From Schoenoplectus triqueter (taxonomy: Eukaryota; Streptophyta; Magnoliopsida; Poales; Cyperaceae), in the NCBI GenBank assembly GCA_964058805.1, contig CAXKVV010001634.1, positions 1 through 33,595 of the forward strand: DNA of 33,595 bases, read 5' to 3'. Positions 11,668 to 21,209 of this stretch are shown piece by piece. Numbering within the stretch: position 1 is the stretch's first letter; every line of letters starts with the position of its first letter. A program made the position numbers and the translations under genes. The notes beneath the pieces were generated by a model. That model did no database searches and was not told the origin of the DNA. It worked only from the letters and a program-made list of their open reading frames with translations.

Positions 11668-12148
11668 TAGGGTTGTAAATGGGATAGATTCAGATTTGCT
11701 TCTTATTTGACGGATATGGATATTAAATTAATATTGTCAAAATTCAAAATAAAATTCACCTTAAATTAATGTAGATATGAAGCGGATATTCAACAGATTC
11801 GGATTTCATTATATATATATAATAAAAATTAATATATATTACTAAAAACTAAATATATATAATAAAAATAAGTACTTATATTAACAGTAAGTATTTCAAT
11901 GTATATATTTATTAATATTTATGGTAATAATATTTTATACAGATAAAAATTTCACAATTAATATTATTCTATAAGTAAAATTGTATTTATATTTTATTTA
12001 GTCCACAATTAAATTTGTATCAGTATCTGCTTTTTTTTATAAATACGAATATGGTAATAAATATTTGACTATAAATAATATATTTACGGATAATCTTCTA
12101 ATATAGAGCCAGACGAAACGGATATTATCCACTTTGTTTACATCCCAA
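11668..12148. mobile_element. hAT-like element, about 480 bp
   Basis: The left end TAGGGTTGTAAATGGGATA and the inverted right end TTGGGATGTAAACAAAGTGG form an imperfect terminal inverted repeat of hAT type. Internal words such as GGATATGGATATT and GGATATTATCC are the usual subterminal material of this kind of element. No convincing 8-bp target duplication could be read, so the exact ends are uncertain. There is no transposase. Confidence 0.6.
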
Positions 12149-13663
12149 TAAGCTACCAAAATTTTCTGCGCAGAAGCTGAATTTTAAATATTCGTGCATC
12201 TAGCATGTAGCTGGCTTTGATGTGCTGGTTCGCATTAGATGATTTCAACGGTCGTGAATGGATAGTACAATGCGCATTTTCCTGGTGATAATCATGTTAG
12301 ATGAAAGTTATCCTTGAACTGACGACAGATTGTTTGAATATCGACAGTTGCTTTTTGGGGCTATTGTTCATGGAACCTGCATGGTTGTAACTTGTGATAT
12401 TACAGCTATTATAAAGCACGTTCTTTAATAGTTCAAATATGTTTTCTTTAATGTCGACTCTGCTTTTGGGACAATTAATATCCCCTGCATGCTTTTCTGC
12501 AATTAACAAGCTAAAAGCACGTTATTTTTTTCATAATCACTGCGGCTAAAGCCTGATTACCACCAATTAATATTTATAAATAATTTTCCATTTAGATACT
12601 AAATTCCAGAATGAACTGAACTAAAACGTATAGTGTACAAGGGTGTATGATCAGTTACGGAGTTTTACACCATAGAAATTTGAGTGTATTAACTCAATTG
12701 TGTTCTGTCAGCATAATATGAGACACTGAGTGTAAAAAGCTACGAGGTTTTACATCTCAAATCTCAGTTTAGTACAATTGAAGCAAGTTCTCAGTATAAC
12801 TGCTGTGATTTTGTATGGTAATTTGTTCTTATCAGGAGTGTTTGCGTTACAAATTAATATCGACTATTACTGTCCCCTTCATGTGCTTGGAAAATTCGTA
12901 TTGTTTGCTGCGCTGCACCGAGCAGCTCGGTTGTGACGTCATTCGATATATGTGGAGATTCGTGTTTCATCAATTTTGTAGGACCTTCTGTGAATCTAAC
13001 GACCGTCGATGGTGCTGCTCGCATACTGAGCAGCACAAGATAGCGATTCATGCTTGGAAGACAGATAAGCACGTCGGAATATCAAAGTTCTCTTTTATTT
13101 TTATTCTTAAAAGTCACACTAGTCATTGCAATCCTCTGTTTCTTTTGTCAACTTTTCTTGTGTCGTTGGCTAATCTCTCTCCAGCATATCTTTTATTTTC
13201 TCTTTCATTGTAATCCACTATTCACGGTCACTATACATGAGAAATGTGTCTGGTCGTTCATACATCTTTTAAAAAAGTTAAAAAAAAATGCACGAACCCT
13301 TTACGATTTTTTAACCGAAAAAAATCAAGGAAAGGGATCCTGACAATCTACAATGAACTTTTAAAAAAATATGAAATAAATCTTAAAAATAGAAAAAAAA
13401 AATATGGATATAAAAAACTCATTATCAACGATCCCTCCTCAAAAGACCAACCACCTATACTTATCTACATTTCTTCAACACTAGTCAATTAATTATGTTT
13501 GATGTCTGATAACACGTGAAATTTAAAGGAGGCCGTATTACATGCGTCTTATCGTGCAGAAAATGTCAATCGAGTGTCCAATTATACAAATGGAAAAAAC
13601 AAGGATTCAAACGAAACCCAACAAAGACAAAGAAAAGAAAGAGATATTAGATTAAGTTATTAA
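12149..13663. other. No gene assigned; GC-richer island with overlapping open frames at 12815-13213
   Basis: Between about 12850 and 13080 the base composition rises (CTGCGCTGCACCGAGCAGCT and neighbours). Open frames overlap on both strands: 12815-13213 plus (132 codons, Cys-rich, no motif recognised) and 12854-13072 minus (72 codons, soluble, including VVRFTEGPTKLMKHESPH). Either could be a lost exon, and the minus frame has the more protein-like composition. No start context, splice sites or domain decides. The rest of the interval is AT-rich. Confidence 0.3.
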
Positions 13664-14519
13664 TTAATTTGGACATAGAGCCTCATTTACCACGTCTCCT
13701 TTCTCCCAAACGCATTTGATATTTCCACAGGCATACCTAACATATGCAAGATATGCGACTCTTACACCGATGGCGACACTGACTACAAGACCTGTACCTA
13801 GCGGCCACATTAGCGTTGCCAATTTATCAGTGCCATTGATCACCAAATTAGGGTTATAAAAAAACCCGGACGGGTCAGACCCGACCCGCTGAACCCGTGG
13901 CCGCGACCCGTGACCCAACCCGTGACCCGTTAGAACCGACGGGTCTAGCACGGGCGCGGGCAAAAAAATTTCAAAAAAACCCGTGCTAGACCCGACCCGT
14001 TTTGGACCCGTCCCGACCCGACCCGACCCGCCCAACCCGTGCAAACCCGCCCCCGACCCGCCCCGACCCGTCCCGGGAATCCGTGCAAACCCGGAAAAAT
14101 TCAAAAAAATTCAAAAAAATATGGAAAAAATTAATTTTTTTGGTAAAAATATAAATAATTATATATTTTAAATATTCTTAATAATTATTTTTGAATTTTT
14201 CGGAAATTTTGAGAATTTATTTGAATTTTATTGGGTTATTTTTGAATTTTGAAAAAAAAAAATAAAATAACCCTTGGACCCGACCCGACCCGCCCCACCC
14301 TTGGACCCGACCCGCCCCGCCCCGCTGACCCGTCCGACCCGACGGGTCTAGGACGGGTCGCGGCCAAACCCCCCAAAATGAACCCGTCCTAACCCGTCCC
14401 GTGAAAACCCGTTGACCCGTCCCAACCCGTCCCGCCAAAACCCGCCGACCCGTGCAAACCCGTCCCGACCCGACCCGACCCGACCCGTTTTTAATACTCT
14501 ACACCAAACCCTCCGACAT
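13664..14519 (-). pseudogene. Small membrane-protein-like open frame split by a hAT insertion
   Basis: On the minus strand an ATG at 14519-14517 opens six codons (MSEGLV) that end at the target duplication. The frame resumes without a shift at 13840 and runs to a TAA at 13664. Ignoring the 653-bp hAT element and one target duplication, it is 64 codons. It contains a hydrophobic segment (about residues 16-40, including GTGLVVSVAIGVRVAYLAYV), then a short polar tail with an EKGD motif. Composition is GC-richer than the surroundings. Length and topology recall small single-span organelle subunits such as cytochrome c oxidase 5C, but that family's conserved His-Trp/Arg-rich loop is absent, so I do not assign it. 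It may be a chance frame; if real, it is interrupted. Confidence 0.3.
13849..14501. mobile_element. hAT-type element, 653 bp, rich in CCCGACCCG repeats
   Basis: The left end TAGGGTTATAAAAAAACCCG pairs with the inverted right end TAGAGTATTAAAAACGGG. The flanking 8-mers CACCAAAT (13841-13848) and CACCAAAC (14502-14509) match at 7 of 8 positions, the 8-bp duplication expected for hAT. Both subterminal regions are packed with CCCGACCCG-type words and surround a pure A+T core (about 14095-14270). Open frames of 60-146 codons inside it translate to Gly/Arg or Pro/Asp repeats and are by-products. There is no transposase. Confidence 0.85.
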
Positions 14520-14749
14520 TACAATTTGGGTCTACTGTTAAGGAGGTGCAACTATATGTCACTGTCCTATGCCATAGGATCCTGCTTTACACTATTTCAG
14601 GGCTGCATTCACTTTTATTAATTAGTTCTGCCCTGAAATTTATGTCGGGTAATTCTTCATAAAATAAGATCCTGTGCATCATGTGCAAATACCAGAACAG
14701 AAGCTTAAAGCTTCTAATCATGAAATACAACATTTATTTCAAGCATCCA

Positions 14750-14890
14750 AATCCCTTGTGATTCAAATTCCCTGTTATCTTTGTTATTCTATCACTGACA
14801 ACAGGCCTCATTTAATTTTGATTTGTAATGAGATCCATTGTAAGTGAGAGAATAACAGAGATAACAGAGGGATTTGAACCACAGAGGATT
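14750..14890. repeat. Fold-back (MITE-like) inverted repeat, arms about 50 bp
   Basis: The left arm 14750-14799 and the right arm 14840-14890 are imperfect inverted copies. Shared words are TTCAAAT, CTGTTATCT and TGTTATTCT. The 40-bp loop contains a smaller CTCAT...ATGAG stem. The structure could fold as a roughly 140-nt RNA hairpin if transcribed. No target duplication was established. Confidence 0.75.
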
Positions 14891-15484
14891 TTATTCCTTA
14901 TTTCAAGAAGTTAATTGGACTGAGGTACCAGGTACGTATGCTACGGAACAAGTTAAAACCTCACAAATATATATTCTACAAGTTACTGATTCCAGAGAAC
15001 AGTAAACATCCCATTGGGACTTATTATTTACAAGATATTGAATGGGCCATGAAACAGGCCGCTAATGTGATTTCAATTTAGCACGATGTCAACCTTGGAA
15101 ATAGAAAGCATCCAATTTCTGTCAACCGCTACATATGACAGGTCATTTCTTCGAGTCGGGGATATATTATTGCTAAGCGAGTATAAAAAAATTGATGTCA
15201 TACTGATATATTGAGTCCTGTTCTAGTTAAAATTTGGATTGATGATATCAAAACAATATTGCACAAATTTAATATTTCTTTTCGAAGTAATAACTTATGT
15301 TTGTAAGATATATAAAACTGAAAAATAATAACATTTAGGAATTAACATAATAATTTCAAAAGTTAAGGATCTAGACTTCCAAAATTCAGCCATTGCTTTT
15401 TGAAATTCAAAATTTTCTTCAAAACCAATCACGTTAAACTATGCAAGACACCAAAACTAATTTTTTTTTTTTGGAAAGTTGTGT
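14891..15484. other. No gene seen upstream of the Copia element
   Basis: AT-rich DNA with no open frame of note and no recognisable repeat. Confidence 0.5.
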
Positions 15485-15796
15485 TGTCAAGTTCGAGAGA
15501 ATTAATGAATTGTACGCTGAAAACTGATTGATGAAAGATAATTATTTTATTATTAGATGATAACTTTATATATTGCACAGTTGCTATATATACTAAAGTG
15601 AAAAATATTAACGGTAATTTTTATTATCGTTGGTATTTATATGTACCGTTATTGATACAGTGTTTAGAAAAGAAAAATTAAAGAATAGAGGCAACCCTTT
15701 TAATTTAAATTAAAAGTTGGATGTATCAACGCAAATTAGCTTATGATGATAATTATCTAACACTAATCACCCCATTAATCAACTTATTTCTCAACA
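15485..15796 (-). repeat. 3' LTR of the Copia element
   Basis: Shares long stretches with 17737-18044, for example TTTTAATTTAAATTAAA and CCATTAATCAACT. On the minus strand it starts TGTTGAGAAATAAG and ends CTTGACA. Confidence 0.9.
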
Positions 15797-15808
15797 CTCT
15801 CTCTCTCA
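15797..15808 (-). other. Polypurine tract of the Copia element
   Basis: On the minus strand TTGAGAGAGAGAG directly abuts the TG start of the 3' LTR, where second-strand synthesis is primed in LTR retrotransposons. Confidence 0.6.
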
Positions 15809-15814
15809 AGTTAG

Positions 15815-16160
15815 ATGGTACAAATTGTATAATCTAAGCTTATTTCAAAAATTATCGAATGCATTGACGCTTAATCCTTTGATGTAGATGTCAGCTAATT
15901 GATCTTCACTTTTGACGAACGGGGTTTCAATCTCCTTTGATTGCACATTTTAATATTGAAGTAGCAGTCTACTTCAATGTGTTCGGTACGCTCATGGAAG
16001 ATGAGATTTGATGCAATGTGTCGCGCCGCTTGATTGTCACATAATTTCTTCATTGGTTAGTTGACATTGATATTTGAATCGACTAGCACTTGCTTGATCC
16101 ATGTTAGTTCACTTTTTATTGATATCATTGCTCGGTATTCTGCTTTCGCACTTAATCATG
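15815..16160 (-). pseudogene. Copia RNase H C-terminal remnant
   Basis: The minus-strand translation, across stops, gives LSAKAEYRAMISIKSELTWI, then [20 protein letters not shown] and [10 protein letters not shown], followed in another frame by the usual closing sequence ([12 protein letters not shown], then LYNLY-like). These are the landmark phrases at the very end of the Copia polyprotein, including the DNQAA and [11 protein letters not shown] signatures. Everything upstream in the RT domain is missing; the preceding recognisable coding sequence is protease. Several stops and at least one frameshift make it non-functional. Confidence 0.85.
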
Positions 16161-16164
16161 TCAT

Positions 16165-16320
16165 GATATTTTGCTTCTAATTTTTTCATTATTAGCTATT
16201 TTAAAAATTAATCACCATTGATATTTGAATAATTATTTAGCAATGTTGGGTTTTTGGTCATGTAGTTTGTTGTCCCTGAATCAAGAACTCATTTGTTACT
16301 AATTTTGAAATTTTGAGAGG
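16165..16320 (-). pseudogene. Copia aspartic protease remnant
   Basis: The minus strand reads VLDSGTTNYMTKNPTLLNNY. This carries the catalytic D-S/T-G core (DSG) and the N-Y-M-T stretch of the Copia protease that normally follows gag. A little further the frame reads FLKIANNEKI and then stops matching. The tryptophan usually found before VLDSG is a stop codon. About 280 bp of unassigned DNA lies between this and the end of gag. Confidence 0.75.
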
Positions 16321-16594
16321 ATAAACCTATAATTAAACTATGTTTATTTGATTTAATTTAAACCGTAATTCCTAATTTGGTCAATTCATCACACTTCGGC
16401 TCAACTTATCACAATTGAAACTTATATTAATTGATTTTCTTAGAACAAAACCCAATGCTGAGCTCAATTATTGGATCTGTTGATTTAATAGTGACGCAAA
16501 AAGGGACTCGATCTTATCTAGTCTACTATCTTCTTGACTCGAGCTAGAACTAACAGCCTCTCTCTTTCGCTGAGAGAAATCCCTTTCTCTCATT

Positions 16595-17478
16595 TTATAG
16601 GGTTTTCACCCCTCTTCTCTTCGCTACCTCTATGGGCTGCTGATCGCCTAGCTTAGGGCGAAGGTGTGGATTGAGTACCCAATATTTTTCTTGGCTATGG
16701 TCATTCTTCTTGCAATGAGCACATCGCTCAATCTCCCCTTTACCTCTAGCTTTTTCAGCGTTGGAGTGGTGGGCTGAGAAGACGTGTGCCTCTAGCTTCG
16801 GGTTTAAGTAATAGGTGTCCATCATAACTCATCTCGTTGCTTCCTACCTGATGCGAGTTGTTACCACTTCAAAGGATAACTTACCAGTTGAGAGGAGAAT
16901 TTGAGCTCTAATCACCTCATAAATTGAATCAAGAGCTCCTAGAAGGATGTAGACATGATATGTTTCCTCTCTTTCATGAATTATAAAAAGGTCAATAGTA
17001 TGAGATCGATAGAGTTTTAGTTCCTCATATTTTATATGCCCTATCAACTTGAGTATGTCTTGTGATTCTTGTGGTATCCTTGTGATTTCTTGTTTGAGCT
17101 GATATACTTGAGAATGTCCTTTTTAGTTGTTGTACTGGTTTTATATATCTTGTCATAACTCTGTTGTTGTCTCAAAGTAGCAGATGCCTTCTGATAATTA
17201 AGGTTGAAGTGAATTATGATTAGAGTCATAACTTGACTGTCTATCATCTCCCACTCTTCTTGAGTTTTTGCTCCAAATATGGGTCAAATTTTATTGTCAT
17301 TTATGTAGCCTAGGAATCCTTTGCCTTAAAGTGTTACTCTTGCTACTTTGGCATTTTTTCCATTTAATGGAGCATTGGTTAATTTCTGAGAAGCATTGAA
17401 CTTTGAATTGGTTCTAAGAAATATAGAGATTTGATTTGCGAAAGTGTTTGGATTTGGATTTGAATGTTCTTCTGTCAT
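16595..17478 (-). pseudogene. Copia gag (capsid/nucleocapsid), near full length, broken
   Basis: An ATG at 17478-17476 opens MTEEHSNPNPNTF, followed by the N-terminal Copia gag pattern KGFLGYIND and QEEWEMIDSQVM. The frame changes near 17150, after which YQLKQEITRIPQESQDILKL, YEELKLYRSHT and LLGALDSIYEVIRAQILLST follow the UBN2 gag family. Next comes a CCHC zinc knuckle, CAHCKKNDHSQEKY, in which the last Cys is Tyr, and the frame ends GVKTL. In-frame stops lie at the GKGFL and DNKI region and near 16845 and 16830. The product would have formed the particle shell and bound the RNA. This copy cannot make it. Confidence 0.88.
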
Positions 17479-17720
17479 TTACAGTTATTAGTACTTTAAG
17501 GAAGTTAATGATTTTGAGAAATGAGAGCTACTGATCTTGATTTCTAATAGAGTTGCAGTTTGGTTTGGTACTGGGCTCTTCTTACTAGTACTTGGTTGCT
17601 AGTCGAGTTATAGCTATGTTCGTTGATCTCCTTGTACTGATAAATCTTGTCTTTATCACTTGTGGTGATTTCATTGTTGTTGCTAGATGCTTGTTGCGAG
17701 ATTTTACTGAGATAGGTTTT

Positions 17721-17736
17721 ACCCTGCTCTGATACA
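17721..17736 (-). other. Primer-binding site (tRNA-iMet type)
   Basis: On the minus strand TGTATCAGAGCAGGGT directly follows the CA end of the 5' LTR. It matches the usual plant Copia primer site TGGTATCAGAGC with one base missing. Reverse transcription would be primed here. Confidence 0.85.
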
Positions 17737-18044
17737 TGTCAAGGTTGAGGGAACGAATTGTATGCTGAAAACTAATTGATGAAAGATAACTATTTTATTA
17801 TCTAATGATAACTTTACATGTTACACAGTTGCTATATGTACTAAAGTGAAAAACAGTAACAATATTTTTTATTATCGTTGTTATTTATGTGTACCGTTAT
17901 TGGTATAATATCTAGAGAAGGAAAATTAAATATTAGAGGCAACTCTTTTAATTTAAATTAAAGGTTGGATGCATCTACTCTAATTAGTCTATGATAATAA
18001 TTATCTAAGACGAATCACTCCATTAATCAACTCATTTCTCAGCA
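17737..18044 (-). repeat. 5' LTR of the Copia element
   Basis: Partner of 15485-15796. On the minus strand it begins TGCTGAGAAATGAG and ends CTTGACA next to the PBS. It would have carried the element promoter. Confidence 0.9.
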
Positions 18045-18158
18045 TGTATGCAAAACGGCTGCCTCCGTTAAAAAAAATGTTATAGTTTAAATATAAATTA
18101 TGAGCAAATCTTTTTCGCCACATCCCTCAAATTCGTACCTGTGATCAAAAGTTAATAA

Positions 18159-18925
18159 TATATAGAGAGAGAGAGGAAGTCTAAAATGTAACGCGTTGCA
18201 CGGGTGCGTCTGTGTACCATGTCAAAATCTTAAAATTAAAATTAAAATGACCGATCCAAATCGTTCAATTTATTATCCATGTCAAACTTTTATAGAAAAT
18301 AAAATTTATATTTTTTTAAAAAAAAATTCTATTTTTTGGGCCAAGAAAATATTGTTGATTTCAGGATTTTGGATCATCCAATAGTGATGATTTTCATACT
18401 ACCCAAAAAGATAGCAAACAAATTTTAAAAAATATAAAATTTAATTTTCTACAATAATATTATATGGAGAATAAAGTGAATGGATCAGATCGATCATTTT
18501 TAACTTAAAATTTAATATTTTAATGTGGTGTACGAACGCATCAGTGCAACGCGTTGTATTTTAAAAAAATTAATTTATGATTTTCATGATATTTTTCACA
18601 TGAAAACCTTGTGGGATACAATAATTTGGAGATTTTTGAGTTTTTTAAGTCACTCTTTTGATTTTTTTTTTAAGAAACAACATAAATATTGAATATCTAT
18701 TATTATTTTAGAGCTATTTTTTTCAAAAAATCAAAATAGTGGCTTAAAAATTTAAAACACTCCAAATTTTTATATTCCACAAGGTTTTCATATGATAAAT
18801 TTAATAGAAATCATAAATTAAAATTTTTAAAACTTTAAAATATATTTTTTGATGTGTTTATATATTGACTGAAATGTAAATATTTTCATAATAGTCTACC
18901 TCTCTCTCTCTATATATATATATAC
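18159..18925. repeat. Nested inverted-repeat (MITE-like) element with two hairpins
   Basis: The outer ends are GAGAGAGAGAGGAAGTCTAA on the left and, inverted, GAGAGAGAGAGGTAGACTAT on the right. An inner inverted pair (18190-18219 and 18526-18555) shares AACGCGTTGCAC and matches at 24 of 30 positions. A second, longer hairpin covers about 18556-18850: the arm around GAAAACCTTGTGGGATACAA returns inverted as TATTCCACAAGGTTTTC near 18770-18792. The second hairpin has relatives at 24840-25165 and 25235-25462. No protein is encoded. An open frame at 18196-18384 is incidental. Confidence 0.8.
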
Positions 18926-18934
18926 TATATTTTT

Positions 18935-19125
18935 TTACTTATTTGAAGTACCAATGGTGTACATAGTACGTGCATCACTCGGAAAAATAAAAACAAAGAA
19001 AATTTAGGAGATTAAAATTATTCAAAACAAACCGTATAAAGACAAAAAAAATTGTTCTGAACTTCAAATATTTTGACTGTTATAGATGTCCCTCTTGTAA
19101 TTATGCAGTATGTAACGCACCTCAG
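18935..19125. other. Spacer, nothing recognised
   Basis: Short AT-rich interval between the inverted-repeat element and the minisatellite. Confidence 0.45.
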
Positions 19126-19386
19126 GAGGTGTTATGAATATCTTTTAGAAATGTTGTGAATTTCTCTAAAAAATATGCTCCGAATATCTCTTAAAAGGTG
19201 CTATGAACACTCTTAAAAAGTTAATATAAATATCTTTTGAAAAGGTGTTATGCACACACCTGAGAATGTACAATGAACATCTCTCAAAAGATGTCGTGAA
19301 TACCTCTGAAAATATGTTATAATATAAACACGCTTAAAAAGGTGCTATGAACATATCTAGAAGGTGCTATGAACACCTTTGAAATC
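19126..19386. repeat. Degenerate minisatellite, unit about 23 bp, about 11 copies
   Basis: Units follow the pattern GGTGCTATGAACACCTCTTAAAA with heavy divergence. The clearest copies are near 19197, 19241, 19350 and 19370. The ends of some units, GGTGTT and AACACC, are complementary, so single units can form small stems. Confidence 0.8.
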
Positions 19387-19760
19387 AGAGCTACTAACAG
19401 TTTCTAATTCATATCATTCGAAAGTTTAAAATTTTAAATTGTCAAATTTCCAAAATAATGACTAATTTTTCTAACATTGAAATATCGAATAGATATTACA
19501 CCGTTAATTTTTGTAGATAAACGGTTGTGTCAATTTTGTTGAAGTGGATAAAATAGTCTAAAAGGTATCGTGAGTCTCATAATCAATTTCCTGGGTCATG
19601 CATTGTCCAATTCTTTTTAATTTGTTTGGAATAATAATTATAACAGCAACCGGATTACAGGAACACTAATAATAAAAATTAGAAATCATGATGATAATAA
19701 TCATCATCATGATTAATTTTAATTAAAAAATAAATAATAACAATTAGTAAACCAAAAAGG
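19387..19760. other. AT-rich spacer with a small hairpin
   Basis: AATCATGATGAT at 19684-19695 is repeated exactly inverted at 19703-19714 with a 7-nt loop. Nothing else stands out. Confidence 0.6.
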
Positions 19761-19762
19761 TA

Positions 19763-20863
19763 TCCAATGTCTTGTTCATCCAATTATCCATCCTCTTAGA
19801 AGTGGATTCCTAGACAGTAGACACGCTCTTTCTGGCAATCTACGATATCGTATCGTCTGTTAATTCAATTCCATTCAAATGTGGTGCTATATATGATCAT
19901 TCATGATTCATCAGTGTGTTTAGTTTACTCGTATTATATCATGAAATGCTAGCTGACATTGGCATTGATTTGGTTGAATATTAATTGCATAGTTTTATGC
20001 ATCTATTCTTGACCAGTCATAGAGATGAGAAAGGCAATGATTGGTGAGTCCTAGAGTCTGGAGACGGCTAGTTGCTGATGAATGTTTTCCCCTATGTACC
20101 TTTTTTCCTTTCTTTTTTAAAGTCAATGAGGGATCATGCTTTTAAAGAGGATGCTTGTGGACGTCCTTACAAGTGAACACGTCTTGATGGAATTTTCAAT
20201 ATTGATCGATCGGGTGCTCTAATTAAATTGGTTCGAATGAAAATTCTGGAAACATGTGCGTATAATTAATTTCTTGCTTGCCATAATTAATTTAATTAAT
20301 ATGCCAGAAGTTTGTTTGAGTCCGATATTATTTTTGGTTGTAAGGATGTTGGGAAATATTTTGCCTTCTAGTGGAACCTTATATATAGAGAAAATATCGA
20401 CAACATATTCATTTTGGAATATTTCCAATATTTATTTTATTGAGGACTTTAATAAATAAAAATAGAATTTAATTTCTAATTTTTAATTAAATTAATAAAC
20501 TAATTTCTACAAATTAATGAAATAAATCAAATACAATGATTAGTAGGAGACAAGTCTGGTTTTAATTTAGTTGCCGAGCGATCAATTAATTTGAATGGTG
20601 CCTTATTCTCATGCAGAGTTCATCAGTTTCGATCCTAGGCAAATGTTTAATTCATCTCCGATAGCACGGTCATAGATGGAATGATAATTAATTCCAGTGA
20701 ACTCAATATTTTGTATTATTGTCATTCTTTTTCCTGAAAATAGAAAAACGTAATTACGTACAAATAGAAAATTTTTATAATCAACGGTTTGCAACTGTGT
20801 ATTTATATTCAACGGTTTGAAACTTCTAAGAGGATGGATAATTGGATGAACAAGACATTTGGA
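19763..20863. repeat. Near-identical 41/42-bp inverted repeats 1.0 kb apart
   Basis: 19763-19803 and 20822-20863 are inverted copies differing by a single inserted base; both contain CATCCAATTATCCATCCTCT in one orientation. The 1,018 bp between them shows no transposase and only short open frames on both strands (20219-20428 minus, 20256-20459 plus, 20609-20812 minus) that match nothing recognised. It could be a TIR element, but no target duplication was found. Confidence 0.85.
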
Positions 20864-20912
20864 ATGATAATTAGTTTTTCTTTTTCAGGAAAAAGAATGA
20901 CAATAATACAAA
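20710..20912. repeat. Second inverted repeat, 40/39-bp arms
   Basis: 20710-20749 returns inverted at 20874-20912 with a one-base difference; the shared core is GTCATTCTTTTTCCTGAAAA. The right arm sits 10 bp from the right arm of the previous inverted repeat, separated by TGGAATGATAATTA, which is itself a direct copy of 20677-20690. Confidence 0.85.
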
Positions 20913-21064
20913 CGGAGAGAGCAAGAGAAAAAAATAATAATAATTAATGAGAAGTTTTAAAACTTCAATAATATTATTTGTACATCTCATTAGTCTCGTT
21001 GTATCCTTCAAATTTTCAATTTTTATATAAAAAGTGAACCAATTTGAATATATATAAATTAATC

Positions 21065-21209
21065 AAGCACTTTTTGATAGAAAACCATAGGCCTTTATCT
21101 ACTCTTATTGCACTGGATCACTCACTCATCAAGTTGAGTAGAGCACTTTCATAGAAATCCATAGGCCTTTACCAGCTCTCATTGCACTACTGATCAACCT
21201 GAGTATTAT
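21065..21209. repeat. 76-bp tandem duplication
   Basis: GCACTTT...CCATAGGCCTTTA...TTGCACT...GAGTA occurs at about 21065-21140 and again at 21141-21209, offset 76 bp, with scattered substitutions and a short deletion in copy 2. Confidence 0.8.

Larger units (their letters stand above)
15485..18044 (-). mobile_element. Ty1/Copia LTR retrotransposon with internal deletion, 2.56 kb
   Basis: Two direct repeats of about 310 bp (15485-15796 and 17737-18044) bound the element. Read on the minus strand each begins TG and ends CA. The flanking 5-mers TGTGT and TGTAT match at 4 of 5. On the minus strand the order is 5' LTR, PBS, gag, protease remnant, RNase H tail, polypurine tract, 3' LTR. Integrase and nearly all of the reverse transcriptase are missing, so the unit is under half the length of a complete Copia element. 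The LTRs differ at many positions, so the insertion is old. Confidence 0.92.

Noticed and set aside
13849..14501. Telomere-like or interstitial telomeric repeat
   Set aside because: The unit is CCCGACCCG-type, not the plant TTTAGGG repeat, and it is bounded by hAT ends and an 8-bp duplication.
13983..14621. Pro/Arg- or Gly-rich open frames in the CCCGACCCG region
   Set aside because: They are readings of the hAT subterminal repeats on both strands, with no domain and no conserved start.
17721..17736. Possible tRNA gene from the GCTCTGATAC match
   Set aside because: Only the primer-complementary stretch is present, directly next to an LTR; no cloverleaf can be formed.
18196..18384. 62-codon plus-strand frame in the nested inverted-repeat element
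   Set aside because: It begins in the GC-rich inverted arm and continues through A/T runs; no motif.
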